Shown here piece by piece: positions 1 through 5,932 of a stretch of 7,695 nucleotides of DNA. The stretch lies in assembly GCF_937876455.1 (NCBI RefSeq), contig NZ_CALFIG010000141.1, positions 1-7,695 of the forward strand. The letters run 5' to 3'. The notes under the pieces were generated by a model. That model was not told the origin of the DNA and searched no databases. It was given only the letters and a program-made list of their open reading frames with translations. This stretch comes from an uncultured Flavobacterium sp. (GTDB lineage Bacteria > Bacteroidota > Bacteroidia > Flavobacteriales > Flavobacteriaceae). Within the stretch, counting starts at the first letter, position 1. Each line of letters opens with the position of its first letter. Made by a program: the position numbers and the translations under genes.

Positions 1-12
1 TATTAGCTGTAT

Positions 13-50
13 CACAAAGTTTCACAGAGTTACCACAAAAGACACAAAGA
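13..50. repeat. Degenerate CACAAAG-like short repeats
   Basis: Four imperfect units starting with CACA occur at about 13, 23, 34 and 43 (CACAAAGTTT, CACAGAGTTAC, CACAAAAGA, CACAAAGA), spaced 10, 11 and 9 bp. They are non-coding. Similar CACAAAG/CACAGAG runs are, from memory, common between genes in Flavobacteriaceae, where their function is unknown. They lie downstream of menB, beyond the heptamer array. The period is irregular, so this is a looser repeat than its neighbour. Confidence 0.55.
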
Positions 51-63
51 AAATCCATCTATG

Positions 64-175
64 ATTTACGATTTGGGATTTACGAATTACGTGTTAAGAG
101 TTAAGAATTAGGATTAAATTATATACTAATTACTAATTACTAATCACTTTTCACTAATCACTTTTCACTAATCAC
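64..175. repeat. Heptamer array, 16 units in one 7-bp register
   Basis: Read in steps of seven from 64, the sequence gives ATTTACG, ATTTGGG, ATTTACG, AATTACG, TGTTAAG, AGTTAAG, AATTAGG, ATTAAAT, TATATAC, TAATTAC, TAATTAC, TAATCAC, TTTTCAC, TAATCAC, TTTTCAC, TAATCAC. The fourth base is T in 14 of 16 units and the register never slips. The right part is also a 14-bp tandem repeat, because TAATCAC alternates with TTTTCAC. The array stops at 175 and the menB stop codon occupies 176-178, so the array would be the start of the menB 3' untranslated region. It resembles the short tandemly repeated repetitive (STRR) heptamers described in cyanobacteria, and similar tracts seen in flavobacteria. Confidence 0.85.
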
Positions 176-1015
176 TTATGGAATATACTTTTTCTCAAAA
201 TTAGGTTTACGTTTTTCCAAAAAGGCATTTCTTCCTTCAATTGCTTCATCACTCATATAAGCCAAACGTGTAGCTTCACCTGCAAAAACTTGCTGCCCCA
301 CCATACCGTCATCGGTTAAATTCATTGCAAATTTTAACATTTTAATAGAAATAGGTGATTTAGCCAAAATCTCTTGCGCCCATTCATACGCTGTATTTTC
401 TAGTTCGTCATGAGGAATAACAGCGTTTACCATTCCCATTTCGTATGCCTCTTGAGCCGAATAATTTCTACCTAAAAAGAAAATTTCTCTTGCTTTCTTT
501 TGTCCAACCATTTTAGCTAAATACGCCGAACCATAGCCACCATCAAAACTAGTTACATCGGCATCTGTTTGTTTAAAAATAGCATGTTCTTTACTAGCTA
601 ACGTTAAATCACAAACCACATGTAAGGAATGACCTCCACCAACAGCCCAACCTGGGACAACCGCAATAACTGCTTTTGGCATAAAACGAATTAAACGTTG
701 AACTTCTAAAATATTTAAACGATGGTAACCATCTTCGCCAACATAACCTTGCTTTCCTCTTGCTTTTTGATCCCCACCACTACAAAAAGACCATATACCA
801 TCTTTAGTAGAAGGGCCTTCTGCTGACAATAAAACCACACCTATAGATGTATCTTCATGTGCGTCTTTAAAAGCGTCTAATAATTCTGAAGTAGTTTTGG
901 GTCTGAATGCATTTCTAACATCGGGTCTATTGAAAGCAATTCGGGCTACACCATTACATTTTTTATAGGTTATGTCGTCAAATTCTTTGACTGTTTTCCA
1001 TGCTATTGTACTCAT
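176..1015 (-). CDS. menB: 1,4-Dihydroxy-2-naphthoyl-CoA synthase (MenB), bicarbonate-independent type
   Basis: This crotonase-fold enzyme catalyses the Dieckmann-type ring closure of o-succinylbenzoyl-CoA to 1,4-dihydroxy-2-naphthoyl-CoA in cytoplasmic menaquinone synthesis. The 279 residues are the usual family length. Visible landmarks are the CoA/oxyanion loop SGGDQ (79-83), the second oxyanion segment GWAVGGGHSLH (122-132), the active-site stretch SFDGGYGS (156-163) and the C-terminal LAYMSDEAIEGRNAF with Tyr253. With a constant offset of five, Ser156, Asp158 and Tyr253 match E. coli Ser161, Asp163 and Tyr258. Residue 151 (motif QTD) is Asp where E. coli has Gly156, which marks the type that supplies its own side-chain carboxylate instead of using bicarbonate. 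No other men gene lies in the window. A -7-like box sits 37 bp upstream of the start, and no hairpin terminator is seen after the stop. Confidence 0.96.
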   Translation of the reverse strand: MSTIAWKTVKEFDDITYKKCNGVARIAFNRPDVRNAFRPKTTSELLDAFKDAHEDTSIGVVLLSAEGPSTKDGIWSFCSGGDQKARGKQGYVGEDGYHRLNILEVQRLIRFMPKAVIAVVPGWAVGGGHSLHVVCDLTLASKEHAIFKQTDADVTSFDGGYGSAYLAKMVGQKKAREIFFLGRNYSAQEAYEMGMVNAVIPHDELENTAYEWAQEILAKSPISIKMLKFAMNLTDDGMVGQQVFAGEATRLAYMSDEAIEGRNAFLEKRKPNFEKKYIP

Positions 1016-1051
1016 AAATGAATTATTTTACTGAGATTTAATTTTCTGTTA

Positions 1052-1059
1052 CAAATTTA
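1052..1059 (-). promoter_or_regulatory. Putative menB promoter -7 box
   Basis: On the minus strand this reads TAAATTTG, a match to the Bacteroidota -7 consensus TAnnTTTG. A TTG on the same strand at 1084-1086 could be the -33 element, but the 24-bp gap is slightly longer than usual. It would give a 5' untranslated region of about 30 nt for menB. Confidence 0.5.
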
Positions 1060-1172
1060 GTTTAATTTTAAGACATTAAAAAACAAAACTAAATGAATCA
1101 CCTTATATAAAAATGGTTAATAAGTTGTGATAATAAATTTAATGTACTATTTATTTCTCCGAAAAAAAAAGA

Positions 1173-1180
1173 TATTTTTG
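1173..1180 (+). promoter_or_regulatory. Putative promoter -7 box of the beta-lactamase-like lipoprotein gene
   Basis: TATTTTTG matches TAnnTTTG and lies about 45 bp before the start codon at 1226. No clear TTG is present at the -33 position. A run of nine A (1162-1170) sits just upstream, inside what would be the promoter spacer. Confidence 0.4.
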
Positions 1181-1225
1181 TGCCCGAATTTAAAAATATA
1201 ATCCCCTTATAGAAGTACTAAAATA

Positions 1226-2419
1226 ATGAAATTTAAACTATACTATCTGCCGCTTCTTTTTTTATTAGTGTCTTGCAACGATAAAAGTAACAGTAAAACG
1301 TTTTCATTAAACAACAATACTCAAAACAGTGATAGCGATTTCTTTGTTAATTTCAATCCACTAGATGCCAATTATGTAACTAAGAAAAAAAACGATATTG
1401 CTTTTTACTATAAAAAACTTATTGGAAATAAAGATTATTTTGGTTCATTTTTAGTAGCCAAAAATGGTAAAATTTTATACGAAAACTATCAAGGGTTAGC
1501 TTATATAGAGCGAAAAGATTCTATTCATAAAAACAAACCCTTACACATTGCATCAGTAAGTAAAGTCTTAACAGCTTCTGTTATTTTACGAATGGTTGAT
1601 GCAGAAAAAATAGCACTAGACGATAAAGTTTCTAAATATTTAGACCATTTTTATTTTGACGATATTACCGTTCGAATGTTATTAAATCACCGAAGTGGAT
1701 TAAGACATTATGGGTATTTTATTGAAAAAGATGTAAAATGGGATAGAAAAAAACGAATTACCAATCAAGATATATTAAATTTAATCAATTCAGGTAAAAT
1801 TCATTTAGAATCTAAACCGGGAACACGTTTTTCATATTGCAACACCAATTATGCTTTATTAGCTTTAATTATAGAAAAAGTTTCAGGCATGCGTTATCAT
1901 GAAGCGATGCAAGAATTACTCTTCAAACCGTTAGGCATGAAAAATACGTTTGTGTTTGATTATGAAAAACATCATGACACGGTAAGTCAAACTTATAAAG
2001 CAAACCGATTGCGTTTAGCATTTGACCATTTAGATTTAGTGTATGGCGATAAAAATATCTATTCTACACCTCGTGATTTATTGAAATTTGATTTAGCTAC
2101 GTATTCTGAAAATTTTTATAGCAAAGCCTTACAAAAAGAAATTTACAAAGGCTATAGTTACGAATCAAAAGGGGAAAAAAATTATGGTTTAGGCATTCGT
2201 CTAAGAGAATGGAAAGAAGCCCCTACATTAACGTATCATAACGGATGGTGGCATGGCAATACTTCGTCATATATTACCATGAAAAACGACAGTTTAACCA
2301 TTATTTGTTTGTCCAACAAAATGTCCTATAGAACTTATCAAACAAAGAAATTTCTAGCCTTATTTGGAAATTATCCTGTAAAATTAGACAATAGTGATGA
2401 AGGGAGTGGCGGCGAATAA
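1226..2419 (+). CDS. Serine beta-lactamase / PBP-like hydrolase, lipoprotein
   Basis: This 397-residue protein belongs to the Beta-lactamase (class C, esterase/D-peptidase-like) family. The N-terminus is a lipoprotein signal: basic start, hydrophobic stretch 5-16 and lipobox LVSC with Cys17 as the lipidated residue. A Ser/Asn-rich linker (about 18-45) follows. The catalytic motifs are in order: Ser110-Val-Ser-Lys113 (SxxK, nucleophile and base), Tyr204-Cys-Asn206 (YxN), and His338-Asn-Gly340 in place of KTG, as in many class C relatives. Other family signatures are NHRSGL (154-159) and KPLGMKNT (234-241). It should act on the outer side of a membrane. A single acidic residue after the lipid Cys does not make a convincing surface-export signal, so a periplasm-facing anchor is likelier. 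The substrate is unknown: peptidoglycan peptides, esters and D-amino acid peptides are all possible, and antibiotic resistance should not be assumed. It is transcribed alone and its stop abuts the next gene's stop. Confidence 0.9.
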   Translation: MKFKLYYLPLLFLLVSCNDKSNSKTFSLNNNTQNSDSDFFVNFNPLDANYVTKKKNDIAFYYKKLIGNKDYFGSFLVAKNGKILYENYQGLAYIERKDSIHKNKPLHIASVSKVLTASVILRMVDAEKIALDDKVSKYLDHFYFDDITVRMLLNHRSGLRHYGYFIEKDVKWDRKKRITNQDILNLINSGKIHLESKPGTRFSYCNTNYALLALIIEKVSGMRYHEAMQELLFKPLGMKNTFVFDYEKHHDTVSQTYKANRLRLAFDHLDLVYGDKNIYSTPRDLLKFDLATYSENFYSKALQKEIYKGYSYESKGEKNYGLGIRLREWKEAPTLTYHNGWWHGNTSSYITMKNDSLTIICLSNKMSYRTYQTKKFLALFGNYPVKLDNSDEGSGGE

Positions 2420-3247
2420 TTAAAGTAAATAAATTCCGTCTGCTTTTAAATCAATTTGTTTTTGTTTGTATAAACTACCAATAGCTTTTTTGAAGGTTTT
2501 TTTACTCATCTTCAAAACCGTTTTTATTTCCTCTGGATGACTATTATCTGTTAATTTTAGAAAACCTTTATTGTCTTTTAAGGCTTGTAGAACATGCTTT
2601 GCAGAATCGTCTATAACTTCAAAACCAAGTTTTTGAAAGGAAACATCAATTTTACCATCTGGTCTAATGTGTTTTATATATCCTTTTGTTTTATATCCTG
2701 GTGAAACAGTTTCATACACTTCGTTTTTATAAGCTAACCCTTTATGCAAACCATTAATAATAACGTTAATTCCAGCATCTGTGATGTGTGAAACCATTAA
2801 ATTCACTTCTTGATTAACCGTTAAATCGATTTCTTCTTGTTCTAAAAACTGATTTATTTTACTAGACGCAACTAAGCGGTTTGTTTTTTCATCTAAATAA
2901 AGAAACACCACATAACGTTTGTCTTTTTCCATTGGACGAGCTTGTTCTTTAAAAGGAACAAACAAATCTTTTTCTAAACCCCAATCTAAAAATGCACCAA
3001 AACTATTGGTATAATTTACTTTTAACACAGCAAATTCATTAAGTGTAATATAAGGCTTAAGTGTCGTAGCAACGGGACGTTCTTCATGATCTAAATAGAT
3101 GAAAACAGTTAAATCATCACCTATATGATATTCAGCTGGTACATATTTATTGGGCAACAATACTTCTTCCGTTTCGTTAACTAAAAAAAGCCCGACTTTT
3201 GTTGCTCTCGCAATTTTTAAGGTATGATAAGTGCCAATTTGCAACAT
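2420..3247 (-). CDS. cvfB: CvfB-like S1-domain RNA-binding protein
   Basis: The 275 residues show the CvfB (YitL) layout: three OB-fold/S1-like modules followed by a small winged-helix domain. By eye they fall at about 1-63, 66-130, 140-205 and 215-275. The clearest S1 signature is SFGAFLDWGLEKDLFVPFKE (82-101); the third module contains GYIKHIRPDGKIDVSFQ (189-205). The C-terminal part, with MSKKTFKKAIGSLYKQKQI (248-266), looks like the winged helix. CvfB was named in Staphylococcus aureus as a virulence-related regulator, and its structural homologue in Streptococcus pneumoniae binds RNA; the role in Bacteroidota is not established. There is no signal peptide, so it is cytoplasmic. It is the last gene of the operon, starting 5 bp after the antiporter stop, which suggests coupled translation. 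Its stop codon directly abuts that of the convergent lipoprotein gene. Confidence 0.88.
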   Translation of the reverse strand: MLQIGTYHTLKIARATKVGLFLVNETEEVLLPNKYVPAEYHIGDDLTVFIYLDHEERPVATTLKPYITLNEFAVLKVNYTNSFGAFLDWGLEKDLFVPFKEQARPMEKDKRYVVFLYLDEKTNRLVASSKINQFLEQEEIDLTVNQEVNLMVSHITDAGINVIINGLHKGLAYKNEVYETVSPGYKTKGYIKHIRPDGKIDVSFQKLGFEVIDDSAKHVLQALKDNKGFLKLTDNSHPEEIKTVLKMSKKTFKKAIGSLYKQKQIDLKADGIYLL

Positions 3248-3252
3248 GTAAA

Positions 3253-5490
3253 TTAAGGTTTTATTATTAATAGCGATGGGGTATTATTTAACCACACACT
3301 ACGAGTATCTATTAGTTTTTTCCAACTATCCATACTCAAAATCAACAAGTCTTGTTCTTTTAAAAAGTCTTTTTCTAATTTTGACGAGTGAACTACTTTT
3401 ACATTCTCATGAACCACCTTGTTGTTATCGTTCATTACTTCATAGGTATCAAAAATAGAAATTTTAGCTGTCGAATTTTTCTTAAGACGTTTCACATATT
3501 CTAACAAAAATTGATCTTCTTTATTGAATAAAATAACCGATATATTTTCAGTTTTTGTTAGATTTTTGTCTACAAAAACACCCAAAGGCGCCTCTGTTTT
3601 AGAAATGATTGCCTGTGTTTTATCGTCAAAATAATTACTTTCAAATAATTTTTCTTTTCCTGTAAATGTATTTAATAAATTTTCAGGATTAATAATCTTA
3701 GATGTAATACCTAAAATTTTACCTAAAACGGTACCTTCAAAAATAGATGCACCTATATTAATAATTACAAAATCAAAAGCCCCTTTATTGGCAACATCAA
3801 CAACATCGGCATCAATATCTCTTGACGCTTTGAAAAGTGTAGTTACTTTAGTATTTGTTTTTTCTGCTTCCTTTAATACAGGTTTAAAGCTTTCTTTTTC
3901 ATACTCTTCAATCTTATACGGATTGATTTCATTTGTAGAAGAAATATACATGGCAGTAACGGCTTGTTTTTCTTCTTTGGTAGACATAAAATTAGAGGCT
4001 ACTTTTATTAACGTTTTTCCTTCCTCAGGATTCTCAAAAGAAAGCAGCACTTTATATGCATTGTTCAACGCTTCTTGTGGTACTATATTTTTTCTGCGTT
4101 TAAATATAAAATCGATTAAATTCAGGGCTGGACCCGTCATAAAAGTGGTAGCTAAAGCCATAATAACCATCATAGCAAATACTTCCTTAGTCAAGACACC
4201 TAAATCATATCCAATGTTTAATACAACAAGTTCCATCAAACCTCTTGTATTCATTAAAGCCCCTATTGTTAAGCTGTCGCGCCAATTTTGTCCTACAAAC
4301 TTAGCGGTTAATGTACTACCTAAAAACTTACCAATTACAGCAACAGCAATAATCAACCCACATACTTTCCATAATGCTATATTATTCAATAACCCAATTT
4401 CTGTACGTAAACCTGTAAATACAAAAAACAAAGGCAATAACACAACTAAAGATACATCTTCTATCTTTTCAATAAAGATGGCTCTAAATTTCATGTTTTC
4501 TGGCATAATTACACCCGCTACAAAAGCACCAAAAAGGGCATGAATACCAATTACTTCTGTTAAATAAGCTGATATTAATAACGTTAAAAAGAAAATAGCT
4601 ACAACAGGTTTTGTTATTTTTTCTTGTGAATCAAATAAATTTCCAATTCGTTTTAAGAAAGGTTTAACCAACTTAAACATAGCTACCACATAAATAAATG
4701 ACAGTACAATTATATACAACGAACTAGTAATTGATCCTGCTTTTACTATAGCAATTACACCTGCTAAAATACACCATGCAGTAATATCATCGGCTGCAGC
4801 ACATGTAATTACCATGGCTCCAATTCGAGTTTTATTTAAACCTCGTTCTTGAACGATACGCGCCAATACTGGAAAGGCCGTAATACTCATAGCAATACCT
4901 AAAAACAATCCAAAGGATAAAAAAGCGACTCCTGGAGGTGCATACTGGGTATAGATAGTGTAGGCTAACAATAAACCTAAGGTAAATGGAATAATTATAC
5001 TTGCATGACTAATTACAACGGCCTCTTGCGCTTTATTTTTTAATACTTTTAAATCCAATTCCATTCCCACAACATACATGAAAAATATCAATCCGATTTG
5101 GCTTAAAAATTTCAGATTATCTAAAGACGAATCTGGAAACAATAAAGACGAATACGCATGAAAATAATGCCCAAAGAAAGAAGGACCTAAAACAATCCCT
5201 GCAAGAATTTCACCTATTACCATAGGTTGACCTATTTTTTTGCATATCCAACCAAAAAGACGAGCTACAAAAATAATAGTAACAATTTGAGCTAATAAAA
5301 TAGCGAGCGGATGTGTAATATTATGATGCAAAGAATGTATAAACTCTTGCCAATCTGAATTAGTAGAAGTTACTGTTTTTAAATACCTTCCCCTTTCTAA
5401 TGATTTTCCATTATCAATGGTCCAATAAATTAAAACAGAAAAAAATCCAATAACAAATACATAAAATAAGCTATGCTTAATATTTTTCAT
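3253..5490 (-). CDS. CPA2-family cation:proton antiporter with large cytoplasmic tail
   Basis: This inner-membrane monovalent cation/H+ exchanger of the Na_H_Exchanger (KefB/NapA/CHX) type has 745 residues. An extra N-terminal membrane segment (about 8-24) and a short extracytoplasmic loop precede the transport core (about 60-460). Core landmarks are GEILAGIVLGPS (93-104), the unwound-helix region SITAFPVLARIV (202-213), the ion-site Asp234-Asp235 in CAAADDITAWC (230-240), and the late-core TRGLMELVVLNIG (415-427). The paired aspartates are typical of Na+/H+ exchangers, whereas Kef K+ systems usually have Gln-Asp. The tail (about 475-745) is soluble and looks like two alpha/beta repeats, similar to the UspA-like tails of plant CHX proteins, but a canonical ATP-binding loop is not obvious. 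I see no TrkA-N (Rossmann) signature as in KefC. The likely role is pH, Na+ or K+ homeostasis. It starts 17 bp after the rhodanese gene and ends 5 bp before cvfB. Confidence 0.9.
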   Translation of the reverse strand: MKNIKHSLFYVFVIGFFSVLIYWTIDNGKSLERGRYLKTVTSTNSDWQEFIHSLHHNITHPLAILLAQIVTIIFVARLFGWICKKIGQPMVIGEILAGIVLGPSFFGHYFHAYSSLLFPDSSLDNLKFLSQIGLIFFMYVVGMELDLKVLKNKAQEAVVISHASIIIPFTLGLLLAYTIYTQYAPPGVAFLSFGLFLGIAMSITAFPVLARIVQERGLNKTRIGAMVITCAAADDITAWCILAGVIAIVKAGSITSSLYIIVLSFIYVVAMFKLVKPFLKRIGNLFDSQEKITKPVVAIFFLTLLISAYLTEVIGIHALFGAFVAGVIMPENMKFRAIFIEKIEDVSLVVLLPLFFVFTGLRTEIGLLNNIALWKVCGLIIAVAVIGKFLGSTLTAKFVGQNWRDSLTIGALMNTRGLMELVVLNIGYDLGVLTKEVFAMMVIMALATTFMTGPALNLIDFIFKRRKNIVPQEALNNAYKVLLSFENPEEGKTLIKVASNFMSTKEEKQAVTAMYISSTNEINPYKIEEYEKESFKPVLKEAEKTNTKVTTLFKASRDIDADVVDVANKGAFDFVIINIGASIFEGTVLGKILGITSKIINPENLLNTFTGKEKLFESNYFDDKTQAIISKTEAPLGVFVDKNLTKTENISVILFNKEDQFLLEYVKRLKKNSTAKISIFDTYEVMNDNNKVVHENVKVVHSSKLEKDFLKEQDLLILSMDSWKKLIDTRSVWLNNTPSLLIIKP

Positions 5491-5507
5491 TTATCAGAAT
5501 GTGTTCG

Positions 5508-5813
5508 TTATTCAACAGGACCTTCCCATTGAGAAATGCCTCCAACTAGATTATACACTTTTTCAAATCCTAGCTGACGCATGATGCCACAAGCTTGTGC
5601 ACTTCTTCCACCCGCATGGCAATACACAAAATACGTTTTAGAAGGATTTAATTCTTCTAACATATAAATAAATCCTTGTCCTTTATAAATATCTAAATTT
5701 ATAGACCCAGGAATAGTCCCATTAGCACATTCTTCTTCTGTTCTAACATCTACAATAACAGCATCTTCCGTTGCTAAATAAGATGACCACCACTCTTTTT
5801 GATTAACGTCCAT
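5508..5813 (-). CDS. Single-domain rhodanese-like sulfurtransferase
   Basis: This 101-residue protein is one complete rhodanese domain of GlpE size. It has the front motif VDVRTEEE (21-28), the IPGSINLDI segment (34-42), and the active-site loop Cys65-His-Ala-Gly-Gly-Arg70 followed by Ser71, then the closing VYNLVGGISQWEG (86-98). Cys65 would carry the persulfide sulfur for transfer to a thiophilic acceptor. The basic loop end (Arg70) fits a sulfurtransferase rather than a Cdc25-like phosphatase. No signal peptide is visible, so it should be cytoplasmic. It is the first gene of the minus-strand operon with the antiporter and cvfB. A TAnnTTTG box 16 bp before the start codon suggests a short leader. 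Its physiological sulfur acceptor cannot be read from the sequence. Confidence 0.92.
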   Translation of the reverse strand: MDVNQKEWWSSYLATEDAVIVDVRTEEECANGTIPGSINLDIYKGQGFIYMLEELNPSKTYFVYCHAGGRSAQACGIMRQLGFEKVYNLVGGISQWEGPVE

Positions 5814-5829
5814 AGTGTATAATTTTGCT

Positions 5830-5837
5830 CAAATTTA
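5830..5837 (-). promoter_or_regulatory. Putative promoter -7 box of the rhodanese-antiporter-cvfB operon
   Basis: The minus strand reads TAAATTTG, matching TAnnTTTG, with a leader of roughly 10 nt to the ATG at 5813. No TTG stands at a good -33 distance; the nearest candidate is 29 bp away. The two palindromes near marR are more than 40 bp upstream of this box and do not cover it. Confidence 0.45.
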
Positions 5838-5881
5838 CAATAAGAAATAAGATATAAAAAATTTAACAAAAAATTAATAAC

Positions 5882-5897
5882 ACTTGTATATACAAAT
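5882..5897. promoter_or_regulatory. Operator-like palindrome 1 (distal MarR site candidate)
   Basis: ACTTGTA-TA-TACAAAT is a 7-2-7 inverted repeat with one mismatch; the core TTGTATATACAA (5884-5895) is a perfect 12-bp palindrome. Its TTG (5884-5886) is the best candidate -33 element for marR, 24 bp before the -7 box. The size and symmetry fit a MarR dimer site. Confidence 0.6.
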
Positions 5898-5910
5898 AAA
5901 AAATTATACA

Positions 5911-5918
5911 TACATTTG
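5911..5918 (+). promoter_or_regulatory. Putative marR operon promoter -7 box
   Basis: TACATTTG matches TAnnTTTG and ends 14 bp before the ATG at 5933. Transcription would therefore begin only some 8-14 nt before the start codon, giving an almost leaderless message. The box overlaps palindrome 2. Confidence 0.55.
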
Positions 5919-5929
5919 TACCTACAAAT
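5914..5929. promoter_or_regulatory. Operator-like palindrome 2 (proximal MarR site candidate)
   Basis: ATTTGTA-CC-TACAAAT is a perfect 7-2-7 inverted repeat. It has the same half-site, TACAAAT, and the same 2-bp spacer as palindrome 1; the two centres are 32 bp apart, about three helical turns. It overlaps the -7 box and the expected transcription start, so occupancy should block transcription of marR. Confidence 0.68.
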
Positions 5930-5932
5930 ATC

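Noticed and set aside
13..175. Possible CRISPR array
   Set aside because: The repeats are 7-11 bp, contiguous and degenerate, with no unique spacers and no cas gene nearby.
1016..1225. Small gene or structured RNA in the divergent intergenic region
   Set aside because: The stretch is AT-rich, without a convincing hairpin or coding frame; only the two promoter-like boxes can be supported.
1226..2419. Antibiotic resistance beta-lactamase
   Set aside because: The SxxK, YxN and HxG motifs only establish the wide serine hydrolase/PBP-like family. The lipoprotein form and lack of an AmpR-type regulator or mobile context give no support for a resistance role.
3276..3458. Open frame of 60 codons on the plus strand
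   Set aside because: Antisense to the 3' part of the antiporter gene, with no motif and no promoter; a shadow frame.
3788..4543. Open frame of 251 codons on the plus strand
   Set aside because: It lies wholly antisense within the antiporter gene, which has strong family motifs throughout. Its translation is low-complexity and shows no recognisable domain, as expected for the reverse of a membrane-protein gene.
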